Below, in pieces: positions 61,732-64,000 of a stretch of 64,000 nt of DNA; within the stretch, counting starts at the first letter, position 1; every line of letters begins with the position of its first letter. Location: assembly GCA_040506275.1 (NCBI GenBank), contig JBEVXD010000004.1, positions 372,001 to 436,000 of the forward strand, in the 5' to 3' direction. Source of the DNA: Thiodiazotropha sp040506275. GTDB lineage: Bacteria; Pseudomonadota; Gammaproteobacteria; Chromatiales; Chromatiaceae. The notes below the pieces were generated by a model that was given only the letters and a program-made list of their open reading frames with translations, was not told the DNA's origin and did no database searches. Made by a program: the position numbers and the translations under genes.

Positions 61732-63624
61732 ATGTCCAAATATGCTGAGATTTACAAACACTCCCTGGATGACCCGCAAGCCTTTTGGGGCGATGTTGCC
61801 CAGGGACTGCATTGGGACAAACCATGGGACAAAGTCCTGGATGAGAGTGCCAAACCCTCTCCCCGCTGGTTTGTTGGTGGCCAGCTCAATACCTGCTTCA
61901 ATGCCCTGGATCGGCATATCGATGCTGGACATGGAGACCGTTTGGCATTGATCTATGACAGCCCCGTCACAGATCAGAAGCGCAGCTATAGCTACAGCGA
62001 ACTGCGCGACAACGTCGCCAGACTTGCCGGAGCACTAACCTCCCAGGGTGTCGAAAAAGGTGACCGGGTTATTGTCTATATGCCGATGATTCCTGAAGCC
62101 GCAATCGCAATGCTGGCCTGTGCCCGAATAGGTGCCATCCATTCAGTCGTATTTGGTGGATTTGCGGCCAAAGAGCTGGCCACAAGAATCGACGATTCAA
62201 AACCAAAAATGGTGCTTTCCGCTTCCTGCGGCATCGAACCCAGTCGAGTGGTGGCCTACAAGCCTCTACTGGATGAGGCGATCGAGCTATCACAACATAA
62301 ACCGGATGCCTGCATCATCAAACAAAGACCCCAACTGGCAGCAGAACTGCAACATGGGCGGGATTCCGATTGGGATGAAGCATTATCCCAAGCAGAGCCG
62401 GCAGATTGTGTCCCGGTAGAGGCAACCGATCCACTCTATATCCTCTATACCTCCGGTACCACAGGCCAACCCAAAGGGGTGGTCAGAGACAATGGAGGAC
62501 ATGCCGCTGCACTGCTCTGGTCAATGAAAAACATCTATAATGTCGACCCGGGCGATGTCTACTGGGCCGCTTCAGATGTTGGTTGGGTGGTTGGCCACAG
62601 CTATATTGTTTATGCCCCGCTGCTGGCGGGCTGCACCACCGTCATCTATGAGGGAAAACCGGTCGGCACCCCTGATCCCGGTGCATTCTGGCGGGTAATT
62701 AGCGAATACAAGGTGAAAGTCCTATTTACTGCACCCACAGCCTTCCGTGCCATAAAAAAGGAAGATCCTCAGGGCGCCTATATGTCGAAGTATGATCTCA
62801 GCTGCATGGATACACTCTACCTTGCAGGTGAACGCTGCGATCCGGATACCCTGCATTGGGCGGAGACGATGCTGGAAAAACCGGTCATCGATCACTGGTG
62901 GCAAACAGAAACCGGCTGGGCCATTGCAGCCAATCCGATGGGTATTGAGCCGCTGCCCGTGAAGGCAGGCTCACCGACGGTGGCCATGGTTGGTTATAAC
63001 GTACAGATCCTTGATGAACAGGGTCAAGAGAAGCCTGACGGCGAGATGGGCGACATTGTCATCAAACAACCTCTTCCTCCCTCATGCCTGCCTACGCTAT
63101 GGAATAATGAGCAGCGTTTCGTGGACGCCTATCTGCGTGCACATTCCGGCTACTATCTGACGGGTGATGCGGGCTATAAAGATGAAGATGGTTACCTCTG
63201 GATCATGAGCCGTACCGACGATGTCATCAATGTTGCTGGACATCGTCTCTCCACCGGTCAAATGGAGGAGGTATTGGCCAGCCATAGTGATGTTGCTGAG
63301 TGTGCTGTAATTGGCGTTGCCGATCAGCTCAAGGGCCAGTTACCCCTCGGTCTTGTTGTATTGAAAACCGGCGTGGATCGCCCTGTCGACGAACTCTGCA
63401 GCGAGCTGGTCAAACTGGTGCGCAATCAGATTGGGCCTGTCGCCGCTTTTAAACATATTTCCATCGTCAATCGTCTTCCAAAAACCCGATCAGGCAAGAT
63501 CCTGCGCGGCACCATGGTCAAGATTGCGGATGGGGATGAGTGGAATATGCCGGCGACTATTGATGACCCGGCAATCCTCGACGAAATCTCCACCTCTCTT
63601 CATCAGATGGGTTATGGAAAATAG
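61732..63624 (+). CDS. prpE: propionate-CoA ligase
   Basis: 630-residue acyl-CoA synthetase that activates propionate to propionyl-CoA for the methylcitrate cycle. The adenylation loop is YTSGTTGQPKG (about 239-249), with the later WWQTETGW block, YLTGDAGYKDEDGY and the acetylation-site Lys in KTRSGKILRG (about 584-593). Typical PrpE features such as KAGSPTVAMVGYNV separate it from acetyl-CoA synthetase. ATG 61732 has GAGGA about nine bases upstream; an ATG at 61696 abuts an operator and is rejected. The next gene is a GntR regulator with the same operators. Confidence 0.93.
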   Translation: MSKYAEIYKHSLDDPQAFWGDVAQGLHWDKPWDKVLDESAKPSPRWFVGGQLNTCFNALDRHIDAGHGDRLALIYDSPVTDQKRSYSYSELRDNVARLAGALTSQGVEKGDRVIVYMPMIPEAAIAMLACARIGAIHSVVFGGFAAKELATRIDDSKPKMVLSASCGIEPSRVVAYKPLLDEAIELSQHKPDACIIKQRPQLAAELQHGRDSDWDEALSQAEPADCVPVEATDPLYILYTSGTTGQPKGVVRDNGGHAAALLWSMKNIYNVDPGDVYWAASDVGWVVGHSYIVYAPLLAGCTTVIYEGKPVGTPDPGAFWRVISEYKVKVLFTAPTAFRAIKKEDPQGAYMSKYDLSCMDTLYLAGERCDPDTLHWAETMLEKPVIDHWWQTETGWAIAANPMGIEPLPVKAGSPTVAMVGYNVQILDEQGQEKPDGEMGDIVIKQPLPPSCLPTLWNNEQRFVDAYLRAHSGYYLTGDAGYKDEDGYLWIMSRTDDVINVAGHRLSTGQMEEVLASHSDVAECAVIGVADQLKGQLPLGLVVLKTGVDRPVDELCSELVKLVRNQIGPVAAFKHISIVNRLPKTRSGKILRGTMVKIADGDEWNMPATIDDPAILDEISTSLHQMGYGK

Positions 63625-63697
63625 CCTGATATGGGCGTGAGCAGCTGAAAAACTCTCACGCTCAACGATCACTCTATAGACTTTTTAAAAACAAAAG

Positions 63698-63768
63698 TGT
63701 CGACACATTTAAAAATATAGTCTATAAATTAGGCATATTTTGGGATATATTAGTCAAATATGTCGACA
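63698..63768. promoter_or_regulatory. paired TGTCGACA operators upstream of the GntR gene
   Basis: TGTCGACA at 63698-63705 and 63761-63768, again starting 63 bases apart, with the same GTCTATAAATTAG between. The second site is 15 bases before the regulator start, which suggests autoregulation. Confidence 0.7.
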
Positions 63769-63782
63769 CTTTGAGCCATAAC

Positions 63783-64000
63783 ATGCAAAATCAATCGACT
63801 AAAAACAGCGCTGACACGCTCAATATCACCCTGACAGACCGCCTCTTCGACTCCCTGCAAAGAGCTATCGTCGAGGGGGAGATTCCCCAGGGCAGCAAAA
63901 TCAGTGAGCCGGAACTGGCCCGCCAGCATGGCGTCAGCCGTGGTTCACTGCGAGAGGCTATCGCCAGACTGGAGGCCCGAAAGCTGGTCGAGCGCAAGCC
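63783..64000 (+). CDS. GntR-family (FadR-type) transcriptional regulator, cut by window end
   Basis: At least 72 residues from ATG 63783, running off the window. The N-terminal GntR winged-helix is clear: LFDSLQRAIVEGEIPQGSKI, then SEPELARQHGVSRGSLREAI and the RLEARKLVERK wing. It lies after prpE with a pair of operators in its own promoter. In many proteobacteria a GntR gene of this type heads a prpB-prpC methylcitrate operon, which would lie beyond this window. Confidence 0.88.
   Translation, partial: MQNQSTKNSADTLNITLTDRLFDSLQRAIVEGEIPQGSKISEPELARQHGVSRGSLREAIARLEARKLVERK

Overview
The window looks like chromosome from a free-living or symbiotic sulfur-oxidising gammaproteobacterium. This is inferred from gene content: a DsrC/TusE-type sulfur carrier, a SUF operon, cytochrome c4 and a c551-type cytochrome, a PCuAC copper chaperone, RapA, MetE/MetR, an exosortase-associated acyltransferase, a propionyl-CoA ligase and many c-di-GMP and chemotaxis proteins. 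The mix resembles Chromatiales/Sedimenticola-type bacteria, but no single gene fixes the genus. No rRNA, tRNA, CRISPR array or intact transposase gene was seen.

Layout. 0.7-3.2 kb: exosortase-system acyltransferase overlapping a ThiF-like E1 enzyme, then a SIMPL-domain protein. 3.4-7.3 kb: PhnD-type sensor histidine kinase with two poly-C tracts, then a soluble CZB chemoreceptor. 7.3-12.4 kb (minus): a MerT/MerF-like membrane protein followed by sufB-sufC-sufD-sufT-sufA-sufE, with no sufS. 12.7-18.5 kb: an unknown protein, a hairpin MITE, sdaA, and divergent metR/metE. 18.5-22.8 kb is accessory and decaying: DUF1287 pseudogene, VF530-family gene, displaced metE 3' fragment, an exported protein of unknown family, and remnants of an arsR-acr3 arsenic operon. 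22.8-30.3 kb: aldolase-like enzyme, DUF2057 protein, DcaP-like porin and an RND efflux pair. 31-35.4 kb: glucosylglycerate synthesis (phosphatase and synthase) convergent with a glucosylglycerate phosphorylase, preceded by a candidate NtrC site and sigma-54 promoter. 35.6-45 kb: DsrC-like protein, CreA, zinc-ribbon protein, diguanylate cyclase, EEP-family hydrolase, cytochromes, HIT-like protein, PCuAC, DUF123 and YqhA. 45.2-50.6 kb: rapA and a betaine-lipid pair btaA-btaB. 50.7-52.5 kb: a repeat island. 52.6-61.4 kb: GGDEF-EAL protein, rsuA-thiC with a TPP riboswitch, a PCMT-family protein, an isochorismatase-like protein and a membrane chemoreceptor. 61.6-64 kb: prpE and the start of a GntR regulator, each behind the same paired operator.

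How the parts work together. The clearest regulatory logic is at two loci. The glucosylglycerate operon carries nitrogen-control signals, which fits the known use of this solute as an osmolyte that spares nitrogen. The prpE and gntR promoters share TGTCGACA palindromes spaced exactly 63 bp apart, which suggests a propionate/methylcitrate regulon. The intergenic DNA is unusually rich in short non-autonomous repeats: three REPIN-like families whose arms carry GTAGG ends, one TA-flanked MITE, and a long structured element present three times. Two genes (metE and gpgS) have a diverged second copy of their own 3' end just downstream, which looks like scars of insertion or recombination with a related strain.
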